64,000 bases of DNA from JABWCQ01 sp964530625 (GTDB taxonomy: Bacteria > Electryoneota > RPQS01): the NCBI GenBank assembly GCA_964530625.1, contig CAZHAK010000006.1, positions 1 to 64,000 of the forward strand, written 5' to 3'. A program made the position numbers and the translations under genes. Below, one piece after another: positions 42,223 to 49,897 of this stretch (positions are counted from its first letter, which is position 1; every line of letters starts with the position of its first letter). The notes beneath the pieces were generated by a model. The model had not been told where the DNA came from. It saw only the letters and a list, made by a program, of their open reading frames with translations, and made no database searches.

Positions 42223-43245
42223 ATGCCTTTCTCCCTCTCGGGATTTTTTTCCAACGAGATTGCCATTGATCTCGGCACACGCAACACTTTGGTCTTTGTC
42301 AAGGGCAAAGGTATTCTCGTGCGCGAACCGTCCATGGTTGCCATTCGCAAAAGTGACCGCAAAGTTATCGCGATCGGTCATGAAGCGCGTGAAATGCTCG
42401 GCAAAACGCACCGCGATCTTGAAGTTATCCGGCCCATGCGCGATGGAGTGATTGACGACGACGAGGTCGCCGAAATCATGATCCGCGCGCTCATCCGAAA
42501 AGCGCAAACAAGCAGATTACTGCGTCCGCGAGTTATCGTGTGCGTACCGTCAGGCGTCACCAAATCCGAGAAGAGAATTATCCGTGACTCCGCCGAACAT
42601 GCTGGCGCCCGTGAAGTCTATCTTATCGCGGAACCTATGGCCGCAGCCTTGGGCGTGGGACTCCCAGTCTTAGACCCGATTGGAAACATGGTCATCGACA
42701 TCGGTGGAGGCACCACGGAAATCGCCGTCATTGCGCTCGCCGGAATAATCACGGACACGTCTATCCGCGTTGGAGGTGACGAACTCGACGAGGCAATTAT
42801 TCAGTTCATGCGCCGAAACTACAACCTGCTCATCGGTGAACGAACCGCAGAAGAAATTAAAACCCGAATTGGTTCAGCCGCGAAACTTGAGCAAGAGTTG
42901 TCCATCGTTGCCAAGGGCCGCGACTTGGTCGAGGGTGTGCCGAAAGCCGTTGAAATCAACTCTATCGAAATCCGTGACGCCATCGAAGAACCCATCTCGC
43001 AAATCGTTGACGCCGTCAAAAACGCGCTCGAGAAAACTCCTCCCGAACTCGCGGCGGATATCCGCGATCGTGGTATTATCATGACCGGCGGCGGCGCGCT
43101 GATTCGCGGACTCGATGTCAGACTCCGCGAAGAAACGTCCCTACCCGTCTTCCTCGCCGAAGACCCGCTAACCTGCGTCGTGCGTGGCACCGGTAAAGTT
43201 CTTGACGACATGGAAACGTATCATAGAGTTTTACTTCCCAATTAA
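42223..43245 (+). CDS. mreB: Rod shape-determining protein MreB
   Basis: This 340-residue actin-family ATPase polymerises under the membrane and guides the elongasome. The phosphate-1 motif is IDLGTRNTLVFVKGKG, phosphate-2 is MVIDIGGGTTEIAVIAL, and the adenosine motif is IIMTGGGALIRGLD. The start ATG 42223 has GAGGAGC just upstream. It opens a complete mreBCD-mrdA-rodA cluster. A TTGACA at 42180-42185 lacks a good -10 partner. Confidence 0.98.
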   Translation: MPFSLSGFFSNEIAIDLGTRNTLVFVKGKGILVREPSMVAIRKSDRKVIAIGHEAREMLGKTHRDLEVIRPMRDGVIDDDEVAEIMIRALIRKAQTSRLLRPRVIVCVPSGVTKSEKRIIRDSAEHAGAREVYLIAEPMAAALGVGLPVLDPIGNMVIDIGGGTTEIAVIALAGIITDTSIRVGGDELDEAIIQFMRRNYNLLIGERTAEEIKTRIGSAAKLEQELSIVAKGRDLVEGVPKAVEINSIEIRDAIEEPISQIVDAVKNALEKTPPELAADIRDRGIIMTGGGALIRGLDVRLREETSLPVFLAEDPLTCVVRGTGKVLDDMETYHRVLLPN

Positions 43246-43251
43246 TTACTA

Positions 43252-44091
43252 ATGTCTGCGCACAACCGCCAGGCTAGCGGTACACTCGAATGGACGGTTT
43301 TCTTGTCGTGCGCTGTTGTCTCGCTTGTATTGTTGCTGACAAGTCCCAAGCCCGGCGCGCGTGAACTGAAGGACAATGCCGCCGACTTAATCAGTTATGC
43401 GTTGAACCCGCTCCACGCCGCTCGCAGACTTATTTCTATCTGGTCAGACTACGATGTGCTCCAGCGACATGCCCTCACGCTGAGCAAAGAGAACATCCAG
43501 CTTCGAGATGCCTATCTCGAAAACGAGCGCCTGCGCGCTATGGTCGGTTTGCAGCAGCGTGATACGCTTGTGCTGGAGCCAGCCTCGGTGATCAGCGTCG
43601 TCGGCCCGGCGCTCGGTGGTCAATTCCGCATCAATCGCGGTCGAGATGCTGAAGTCCAAGTCAACGCCGCAGTCATCACTCCGCTCGGACTAGTCGGCAA
43701 AACAGTCGAAGTGACCGATCGCACTGCGCTCGTGCAAACCCTGATCGGCAACAGTTACGGAGTTGCCGTCCTGCTTGAGCGCACTAGAATGCGTGGTATT
43801 CTTAGGTGGTCAGGACCCGACAAATACACTTTGACTGGCTTGCCGCAAGGTGTGGATGTAAAACCGGGTGATCTCGTGCTGACGTCTGGCGCAGGGTCCG
43901 TCTTTCCCAAAGGCTTGCGTGTCGGAGTCGTCAAGGAAGCTCCTTCGACCATCACAACCTACGGCGAAAGCTGGCAGGTGCAACCGTTCGTTGAATTCCG
44001 TGCCGTAGAAGATGTCTTCGTCGTCACAAAAACGGGTTGGCCCGAAGCGTCTGCCGGCAAGAATGATCCGCTGCCCGAGGTGTCGCAGTGA
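43252..44091 (+). CDS. mreC: Rod shape-determining protein MreC
   Basis: This 279-residue bitopic membrane protein has one N-terminal membrane segment (TVFLSCAVVSLVLLLTS), a coiled coil (residues about 70-100, LQRHALTLSKENIQLRDAYLENERLR written in two parts by the heptads), and a periplasmic double beta-barrel with the VVGPALGGQFRINRG strand. It links MreB to PBP2. The stop overlaps mreD (GTGA). Confidence 0.96.
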   Translation: MSAHNRQASGTLEWTVFLSCAVVSLVLLLTSPKPGARELKDNAADLISYALNPLHAARRLISIWSDYDVLQRHALTLSKENIQLRDAYLENERLRAMVGLQQRDTLVLEPASVISVVGPALGGQFRINRGRDAEVQVNAAVITPLGLVGKTVEVTDRTALVQTLIGNSYGVAVLLERTRMRGILRWSGPDKYTLTGLPQGVDVKPGDLVLTSGAGSVFPKGLRVGVVKEAPSTITTYGESWQVQPFVEFRAVEDVFVVTKTGWPEASAGKNDPLPEVSQ

Positions 44092-44567
44092 ACCTGAGAC
44101 TCATCGTGATTGCACTCTGTCTCTTGATCCTGCAAGCGGGAGTCGGACCGATCTTGACTTTTAGCAACGCTCGCCCGTCCTTTTTGTTGCCCTTTGTCGT
44201 TTACGCGGGTTTTCATTACGGTTCACTCTACGGCTGTGTATTAGGATTTCTGTTAGGCTTTGGGATTGACGCGCTTGGCAATCTCCCGCTTGGCATGTCT
44301 TCTTTTGCGTTCAGTATCGCCGGATTCTTTTCCGGTAGGATGGCAATCGATAGTCCCTTTAGACTCTGGTGGCCGTGGACGTCGCTAGTCCTGTTTTTTG
44401 CAGTCATCCTGGAAATCTTGCGGATGCTCGTGCTGGCAAGAGCGAATCAGCTTCCCTTCCTTAATCTTCTGCTCTGGAGCGGAGTTCCGTCCGCACTTTG
44501 GACGACGTCGCTGGCGGTGATTTGGTTTCTCTCGCCACTTCATAAGCGGGAAGGTTCTGTGCGATGA
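44088..44567 (+). CDS. mreD: Rod shape-determining protein MreD
   Basis: This 159-residue protein is almost all membrane, with five or six hydrophobic segments and the family-like GFGIDALGNLPLGMSSFAFS. It belongs to the elongasome with MreC and RodA. The start is GTG 44088, overlapping mreC; the stop overlaps the PBP2 gene (ATGA). Confidence 0.93.
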   Translation: MNLRLIVIALCLLILQAGVGPILTFSNARPSFLLPFVVYAGFHYGSLYGCVLGFLLGFGIDALGNLPLGMSSFAFSIAGFFSGRMAIDSPFRLWWPWTSLVLFFAVILEILRMLVLARANQLPFLNLLLWSGVPSALWTTSLAVIWFLSPLHKREGSVR

Positions 44568-46423
44568 ATACCCGCAGTAATGCGTTGCGCGACGGCCTGT
44601 TCTTGAGTGTCGGCACTATCGTCTTCGCTCTCTTGATCTACCGTTTGATCCAGCTGCAGGTTGTCCATGGCCCTGAGCTTCGCGCAAAATCCGAAGACAA
44701 CCGCATTCGTTTCGTGGAAATGCTCGCGCCTCGCGGCGTGATTCGAGATCGCACCGGAGCGCTTCTCGTCAGCAATCGCCCGTCCTATACCTGTTACGGC
44801 ATTCCGCGCGATCTCCTTCGCGATACTCTGGCCGTTGAGCGAATCGGTTTCGCGCTTGCCGTCGATCCCAACGAAATCCGCGATAAACAGCTCAAACCCT
44901 ATCAGCGCTCGTACAGGCCGCAAAGGCTCCGTAGAGATTTACCCTATTCCTTGCTCGCGCGCTTTGAAGAAACACGCGATCAAATGCACGGCGCATATCT
45001 TGAGATTGAACCCAAGCGGTTTTATCCCGGAAGTCTCGCGCCACATGCCATCGGCTACGTCGCCGAAGTCTCCGATGAAGAACTCGCCAAATTCCCCGGA
45101 CTCCAATCCGGCGACTTAGTCGGCAAGCGCGGACTCGAAAGACTTTATGACAAAGAACTGCGCGGCGAAAAGGGCAGCAGACTCTCCGTCGTGGATGTAC
45201 ACGGTCAGGAAGTCATTTCCTCGGAAGACTTAGGACGCATCGAGCCCGTCCCCGGCCAGGAGCTCTGGACAACCTTAGACCATGGCGCGCAAATGCTCGC
45301 TGAGTCTCTGCTTGCGGACAAGATCGGAGCCGTCGTCGCCATGGACGTGCGCACAGGCGGCATGGTCGTCATGGCAAGTTCGCCGTCTTATAATCCCGAT
45401 GTCTTTGCAGGATCCGTTTCCGCCAATGATTGGCAAGCGCTCTTAAACGATCCGCAAAAGCCGATGTTGAATCGTGCGATTCAAACCATGTATCCGCCCG
45501 GCTCCACTATCAAGCCCGCGATGCTCGTCGAAGGTTTGCACAGCGGAGTCATTACGACATCATGGAGCGTCTCTTGCCCGGGCTATTTCACCTACGGCAA
45601 CCGCACCTTCAAGTGCTGGAAAAAGGGCGGTCACGGACACGTGAATTGTGTTCAATCCATTGCACAAAGCTGCGATGTCTTCTATTACAAACTCGGATTA
45701 CTGCTCGGCGTGGACGGCATCAACCGCGCCTTCACAAGATATCATCTCGGTTCGCCGACCGGAGTGGATCAAACAAGCGAAGCCGCGGGGCTTGTGCCGT
45801 CAAAAGAGTATTACGACAAACGCTACGGCCCGAAAGGATGGTCCACAGGTTTTCTCGTTTCAGTGTCCATCGGACAAGGCGAGTTTCTCGCGACGCCGAT
45901 TCAGCTTTGCGCCTTTACCTCTATGGTTGCGACCGGGGGAATCTGGCGGAAGCCCTTTGTCGTAGACGGCATTTATGATCCTTCCACGCGCACGTTGCAA
46001 AAACGCGCCGTATCAGAAGAAGAAAAAATCACGGATGTCTCGCCGGAAATTCTCCGCCTCGCCCAAGAGGGTATGGAGCAAGTAGTCTGGGGTCCGTCTG
46101 GAACTGCGCGCCGACAACAAAACGACAGCTTGAAAATCGCCGGCAAAACGGGCACCGCGCAAAACTCCCACGGCGATGACCATGCTTGGTTCATTTGCTA
46201 CGGCCCGATTGACAATCCGATGTATGCCTGTTGTGCCTTAGTGGAATTCGGAAAGAGCGGCTCCGGCGCAGGCGCTCCCGTCGCAGCTGAAGTCCTCCGC
46301 TATCTGATTCGCCGCGATCTTTTCCCGCAACTTTTCGAAGACAAAGCGCCCGAAGACGAAGATGAAAACAATGATCTCGAGTTGCCGCCCCGCGTATCTG
46401 TCGCCGCAGTGGTTACACCATGA
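44564..46423 (+). CDS. mrdA: Penicillin-binding protein 2 (elongation transpeptidase)
   Basis: This 619-residue bitopic transpeptidase cross-links peptidoglycan during elongation. It has an N-terminal membrane anchor, a pedestal domain (EMLAPRGVIRDRTG), the SxxK nucleophile in PPGSTIKPAM (Ser about 314), the SxN-like SCD in IAQSCDVFYYKLG, and GKTGTAQN. The acidic C-terminal tail (EDKAPEDEDENNDLE) is a small oddity. It is coupled to rodA by ATGA; the pair form a SEDS-PBP glycan synthase. Confidence 0.97.
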   Translation: MNTRSNALRDGLFLSVGTIVFALLIYRLIQLQVVHGPELRAKSEDNRIRFVEMLAPRGVIRDRTGALLVSNRPSYTCYGIPRDLLRDTLAVERIGFALAVDPNEIRDKQLKPYQRSYRPQRLRRDLPYSLLARFEETRDQMHGAYLEIEPKRFYPGSLAPHAIGYVAEVSDEELAKFPGLQSGDLVGKRGLERLYDKELRGEKGSRLSVVDVHGQEVISSEDLGRIEPVPGQELWTTLDHGAQMLAESLLADKIGAVVAMDVRTGGMVVMASSPSYNPDVFAGSVSANDWQALLNDPQKPMLNRAIQTMYPPGSTIKPAMLVEGLHSGVITTSWSVSCPGYFTYGNRTFKCWKKGGHGHVNCVQSIAQSCDVFYYKLGLLLGVDGINRAFTRYHLGSPTGVDQTSEAAGLVPSKEYYDKRYGPKGWSTGFLVSVSIGQGEFLATPIQLCAFTSMVATGGIWRKPFVVDGIYDPSTRTLQKRAVSEEEKITDVSPEILRLAQEGMEQVVWGPSGTARRQQNDSLKIAGKTGTAQNSHGDDHAWFICYGPIDNPMYACCALVEFGKSGSGAGAPVAAEVLRYLIRRDLFPQLFEDKAPEDEDENNDLELPPRVSVAAVVTP

Positions 46424-47634
46424 TCGGCAGGGGAAAATTCGCCGACTTGTGGCTCCTGCTGGCCATTCTGTTGCTGCTCGGAGTCGGACTTGTCTCGAAT
46501 TTCTCGACCAGCCATGCTGAAGGCTCCGGACTTTTTCACTTTCAACGACAGTTGTTTTGGATCGGAATCGGTTCAGCCATCGCACTGGCTATTCTCTCTA
46601 TTCCGTTGCGCATCTTTGAAATGCTTGCCTATGTCATCTATGGAGTTTCGATTGCCAGTCTGGTCCTCGTCCTGATTGTTGGATCCACTCACAAGGGCGC
46701 GACAAGCTGGTTTGACTTCGGCGGCATTCAATTGCAGCCCTCAGAATTCGCAAAAATTGCAACCCTGATTGCATTGAGTCGTCTGCTCACGGAGCATCAG
46801 CGAAAGCTGGACAGACTTGGTGTGTTCATCGCCGCTTGCGTGATTGCGATCCTCCCCATGGGATTGATTCTCATTCAGCCCGACTTGGGAACGGCCCTGA
46901 TCTTTCCTGTCATGCTCTTCGTGATGCTCGCGTGGGCCAGAGTCGCGCCGCAATATCTGCTCGTGCTGATTATGCCGGTCATTGCCGTCGTTACGGTCTG
47001 GAACACACCACTGCATTTGGCGCTGCTGGTCATCCTGACCATTATTGCTTTTGTTTCCATTCGACGCGTCCCGTGGGTCGCAGCATTGTCCGGTCTGTAT
47101 CTCTTTTTTGGCACACTGACTCCAAAACTCTGGAGCAAACTCGAACCTCATCAACAGCGGCGAATCACAACCTTTCTGGATCCTGAATCTGATCCGCTGG
47201 GCGCGGCCTATCAGCTCATTCAATCGAAAATCGCCGTCGGTTCAGGCGGCGTAGTAGGCAAAGGGTTTTTGAACGGAACCCAAACTCAGCTTCAGTTCCT
47301 GCCCGAAGGCCACAACGATTTCATCTTCTCGGCGTTTGCCGAAGAGTGGGGATTCATCGGCGCGGCGGTCGTCGTCGTGGCGTTCTTCGTCTTATTCTAT
47401 CGCGGCATCACTATCGCCTCGAAATGTCACTCACCTTTCAATTCGCTTGTCGCCATCGGCGTTGTCGGGACCGTAATATTTCAAGCTTTGACCAATCTCT
47501 TGATGACCGTCGGCTTTCTGCCCGTCACGGGCTTACCCCTTCCGCTTGTCAGCTACGGCGGAAGCTCCATGCTCGTGACCTTGGCCTTAATCGGACTTCT
47601 CTTCAGTGCGGCTTTGCGGTGGCGCGAGTACTGA
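46420..47634 (+). CDS. rodA: SEDS glycosyltransferase RodA
   Basis: This 404-residue protein has about ten membrane segments and polymerises glycan strands together with PBP2. Family motifs are GATSWFDFGGIQLQPSEFAK, LIQPDLGTALIF, the catalytic-Asp loop PEGHNDFIFSAFAEEWGF and TGLPLPLVSYGGSSM. The C-terminal end overlaps the next gene by 16 bases. Confidence 0.97.
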   Translation: MIGRGKFADLWLLLAILLLLGVGLVSNFSTSHAEGSGLFHFQRQLFWIGIGSAIALAILSIPLRIFEMLAYVIYGVSIASLVLVLIVGSTHKGATSWFDFGGIQLQPSEFAKIATLIALSRLLTEHQRKLDRLGVFIAACVIAILPMGLILIQPDLGTALIFPVMLFVMLAWARVAPQYLLVLIMPVIAVVTVWNTPLHLALLVILTIIAFVSIRRVPWVAALSGLYLFFGTLTPKLWSKLEPHQQRRITTFLDPESDPLGAAYQLIQSKIAVGSGGVVGKGFLNGTQTQLQFLPEGHNDFIFSAFAEEWGFIGAAVVVVAFFVLFYRGITIASKCHSPFNSLVAIGVVGTVIFQALTNLLMTVGFLPVTGLPLPLVSYGGSSMLVTLALIGLLFSAALRWREY

Positions 47635-49151
47635 TCCTTCTCATGCTCGTGATTCCCGCAATGGCACAAGAATATCTCTGGCCAATGCCGGAGTCGCGCA
47701 CCCTGACTGGTGGCTACGCGGACAGCCGCTGGGATCACTTCCACGGCGGTGTTGATCTGCGTGCGCGGTCGCCCTTGAAGATTATTGCGCCTACCGATGG
47801 CTGGGTCGAGCGCATCAATATCAATCCGGCTGGCTACGGTCTTGCGCTTTATTATCGCTTGAGCGATGGCAACACCGCCGTATTCGGCCACCTTAGTCGC
47901 TTCGAGCCCATTCTCCAAGAAACTGTGCGCGACAGTCAACTTGCGATAGGCACCTATCGCTTGGATTTCTCGTACACAGACAGCACAAAAGCGCCGCACT
48001 ATAAAGCCGGAGAGATTCTGTGCTATACCGGCGAAAGCGGCCGCGGCCCCGCGCACTTGCATTTTGAAGTTCGCAAAGGTGCCACTCAACTCGATCCCTT
48101 GAGCTTCTACAGACCGTTGGATCAAGACGATCCCGTTATCACCGCAGTAAGTTGGATTCGACTCTCCGACGACATTTCATCCTCGTCAGGCCGAAGTTTG
48201 GTCTTGAATGCGTCGCCGCGAATTCAATCAAGCGAGCCGATTGCCTTTCTGATTCGCACCTATGACCCCGGCCCGTGGGGAAGACATGCCGTCCCGACAG
48301 CTATTAGAGTCTATCAGAACGAGCTACTGATCTTTGAAGACCGCTCCTCCGAAATCGATTTGCTCGGCGATCAGGTTATCTATGAGAAACTGGTTTATCG
48401 TGAATTCCGGGACAATGACCGCGATGTGCGCAGGCTCTTTCGTTGGCCGAATCAATTTGCGATGGCCAACGGCAATTTGCCCGATGGCTGGATCGAAGAC
48501 TTCGTCGGCGTTATTCGCATTGAAGTCACAGATCGCAACGGAAACTCCACTACCGTAAGGTTACCCGTCGAAGCCGGAAACAAACGGCCACTCCCTGCAA
48601 CGTCCAACGAGTGCAACAGCTCAAACTATGAACTCAACGGTTCTGAGGTGGCACTAAGCTGGTCCTTCGTCTGCGATGTCGCAGGCGGATGCCGCGTCAA
48701 TGATGATGATTTCGCGTTTCCAGCCAAACTGACTCTGACCGCGTTCGAATCGTTTCAACCCGGGAAATATTTTTATCGCGGTTCAAGTTCGGGCAAAAGA
48801 TCGGCCCTTTGGCGAATCCCTGCTGAGGACGCGTCGGTCATGTCCTGCTATGTTCTGCGCGGTGGAATTTATGGCGTCGCCATTGATGACTCTCCGCCCA
48901 AACTAATTCTCTCCGGCAAGAGCGGCAATCTGAAATTCACGTTGACCGATGACGAGTCCTCAATTGATGACAGCAGTGTTCGCTGCAAAGTCAACGGAGC
49001 TGCTGCGATCCCCGAATACGAGTACGAAGACAACGGCGGAGTGATCTGGACTCAGACAAAATTGCGTTCAGGCCAGCATCGTGTCGAGTTTGAAGCTGCA
49101 AATCGCGCAGGTCTGACGCGGTCTTGGGACGTCATGGTTACTGTTCCATGA
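47619..49151 (+). CDS. Secreted M23-family metallopeptidase with a long C-terminal region
   Basis: This 510-residue protein is a lysostaphin-type zinc endopeptidase. A signal peptide runs from GTG 47619 (ARVLILLMLVIPAMA). The peptidase domain follows at once, with zinc ligands in HFHGGVDLR and the GPAHLHFEV motif (about residue 148), so it looks catalytically complete. The remaining 330 residues are beta-rich, perhaps Ig-like, without a known family. The frame is open far upstream of GTG 47619, but that part is rodA out of frame. Placement after rodA suggests it cuts peptide cross-links for wall growth. Confidence 0.88.
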   Translation: MARVLILLMLVIPAMAQEYLWPMPESRTLTGGYADSRWDHFHGGVDLRARSPLKIIAPTDGWVERININPAGYGLALYYRLSDGNTAVFGHLSRFEPILQETVRDSQLAIGTYRLDFSYTDSTKAPHYKAGEILCYTGESGRGPAHLHFEVRKGATQLDPLSFYRPLDQDDPVITAVSWIRLSDDISSSSGRSLVLNASPRIQSSEPIAFLIRTYDPGPWGRHAVPTAIRVYQNELLIFEDRSSEIDLLGDQVIYEKLVYREFRDNDRDVRRLFRWPNQFAMANGNLPDGWIEDFVGVIRIEVTDRNGNSTTVRLPVEAGNKRPLPATSNECNSSNYELNGSEVALSWSFVCDVAGGCRVNDDDFAFPAKLTLTAFESFQPGKYFYRGSSSGKRSALWRIPAEDASVMSCYVLRGGIYGVAIDDSPPKLILSGKSGNLKFTLTDDESSIDDSSVRCKVNGAAAIPEYEYEDNGGVIWTQTKLRSGQHRVEFEAANRAGLTRSWDVMVTVP

Positions 49152-49843
49152 TTCCGATTCGAGACGAGAATCCGGCCCTTCGAAAACCATATGTTACCGT
49201 CGCGCTGATCGCCGCAAATGTCGCGGTCTTCCTACTGCAGATGCTTCAACCACCCGAGGTTCAGCAGGCATTCGTTTACGCATGGGGAGCTATTCCCCGT
49301 GATGTCGCCTTAGGATGGGACCTTTTGCCCGCAATCCCCACCGCTTGGCTGACGCTCGTTACATCAATGTTCCTGCACGGCGGCTTGTTGCATCTCGGCG
49401 GCAACATGCTCTACCTCTGGATCTTCGGTAACAACATCGAAGATCGATTAGGTCACACGAAATTTTTGATTTTCTATCTCGTGGGCGGTCTGGCCGCGGC
49501 CCTGAGTCATATCTTCTTTGATGCGTCCTCGACTATGCCAATGGTTGGAGCATCCGGCGCGATCAGCGCTGTGTTGGGTGCCTACATGCTCGCCTACCCC
49601 AGAGCTCACGTTGTGGTTTTGGTCTGGATTGTAGTCTTCATTCGTTTCATTCGTGTTCCGGCTATCCTCGTGCTTGGCGTTTGGTTCTTCATGCAGTTCT
49701 CAGGTTTTGCCGGAGACATGAATCGTACTGGCGGAGGCGTTGCGTGGCTCGCGCATATCGGAGGCTTCATTGCCGGAGTCGTTATGGTTTTCTTGGCAGG
49801 TGTAAGACCCCAGCGCCCAGCCTACATAAGACCTCGTCGCTAA
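49148..49843 (+). CDS. Rhomboid-family intramembrane serine protease
   Basis: This 231-residue protein has six membrane segments. The catalytic Ser lies in MVGASGAISAVLGAY and the His in WLAHIGGFIAG; HGGLLHLGGNMLYLWIFG is the family oxyanion-loop region. The substrate is unknown. ATG 49148 overlaps the M23 gene stop, so it is the last gene of the rod-shape cluster. About 55 bases separate it from valS. Confidence 0.94.
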   Translation: MIPIRDENPALRKPYVTVALIAANVAVFLLQMLQPPEVQQAFVYAWGAIPRDVALGWDLLPAIPTAWLTLVTSMFLHGGLLHLGGNMLYLWIFGNNIEDRLGHTKFLIFYLVGGLAAALSHIFFDASSTMPMVGASGAISAVLGAYMLAYPRAHVVVLVWIVVFIRFIRVPAILVLGVWFFMQFSGFAGDMNRTGGGVAWLAHIGGFIAGVVMVFLAGVRPQRPAYIRPRR

Positions 49844-49859
49844 AAAATTGTTAGCCGCG

Positions 49860-49880
49860 TTCATACTTCATATTTCTTAC
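49860..49880 (+). repeat. Three TTCATAY-type heptamers in the valS leader
   Basis: TTCATAC TTCATAT TTCTTAC lie in tandem, ending 17 bases before valS. They are followed by a pyrimidine-rich GCCTCCC directly against the start codon. The same arrangement occurs before the rRNA methyltransferase gene at 57735-57755. Confidence 0.6.
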
Positions 49881-49897
49881 TTAGAGTCTGCCTCCCG

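Noticed and set aside
47346..47618. M23 protein extended upstream to 47346
   Set aside because: That part is rodA read out of frame, highly Arg-rich and without a signal peptide; GTG 47619 starts a proper signal sequence.
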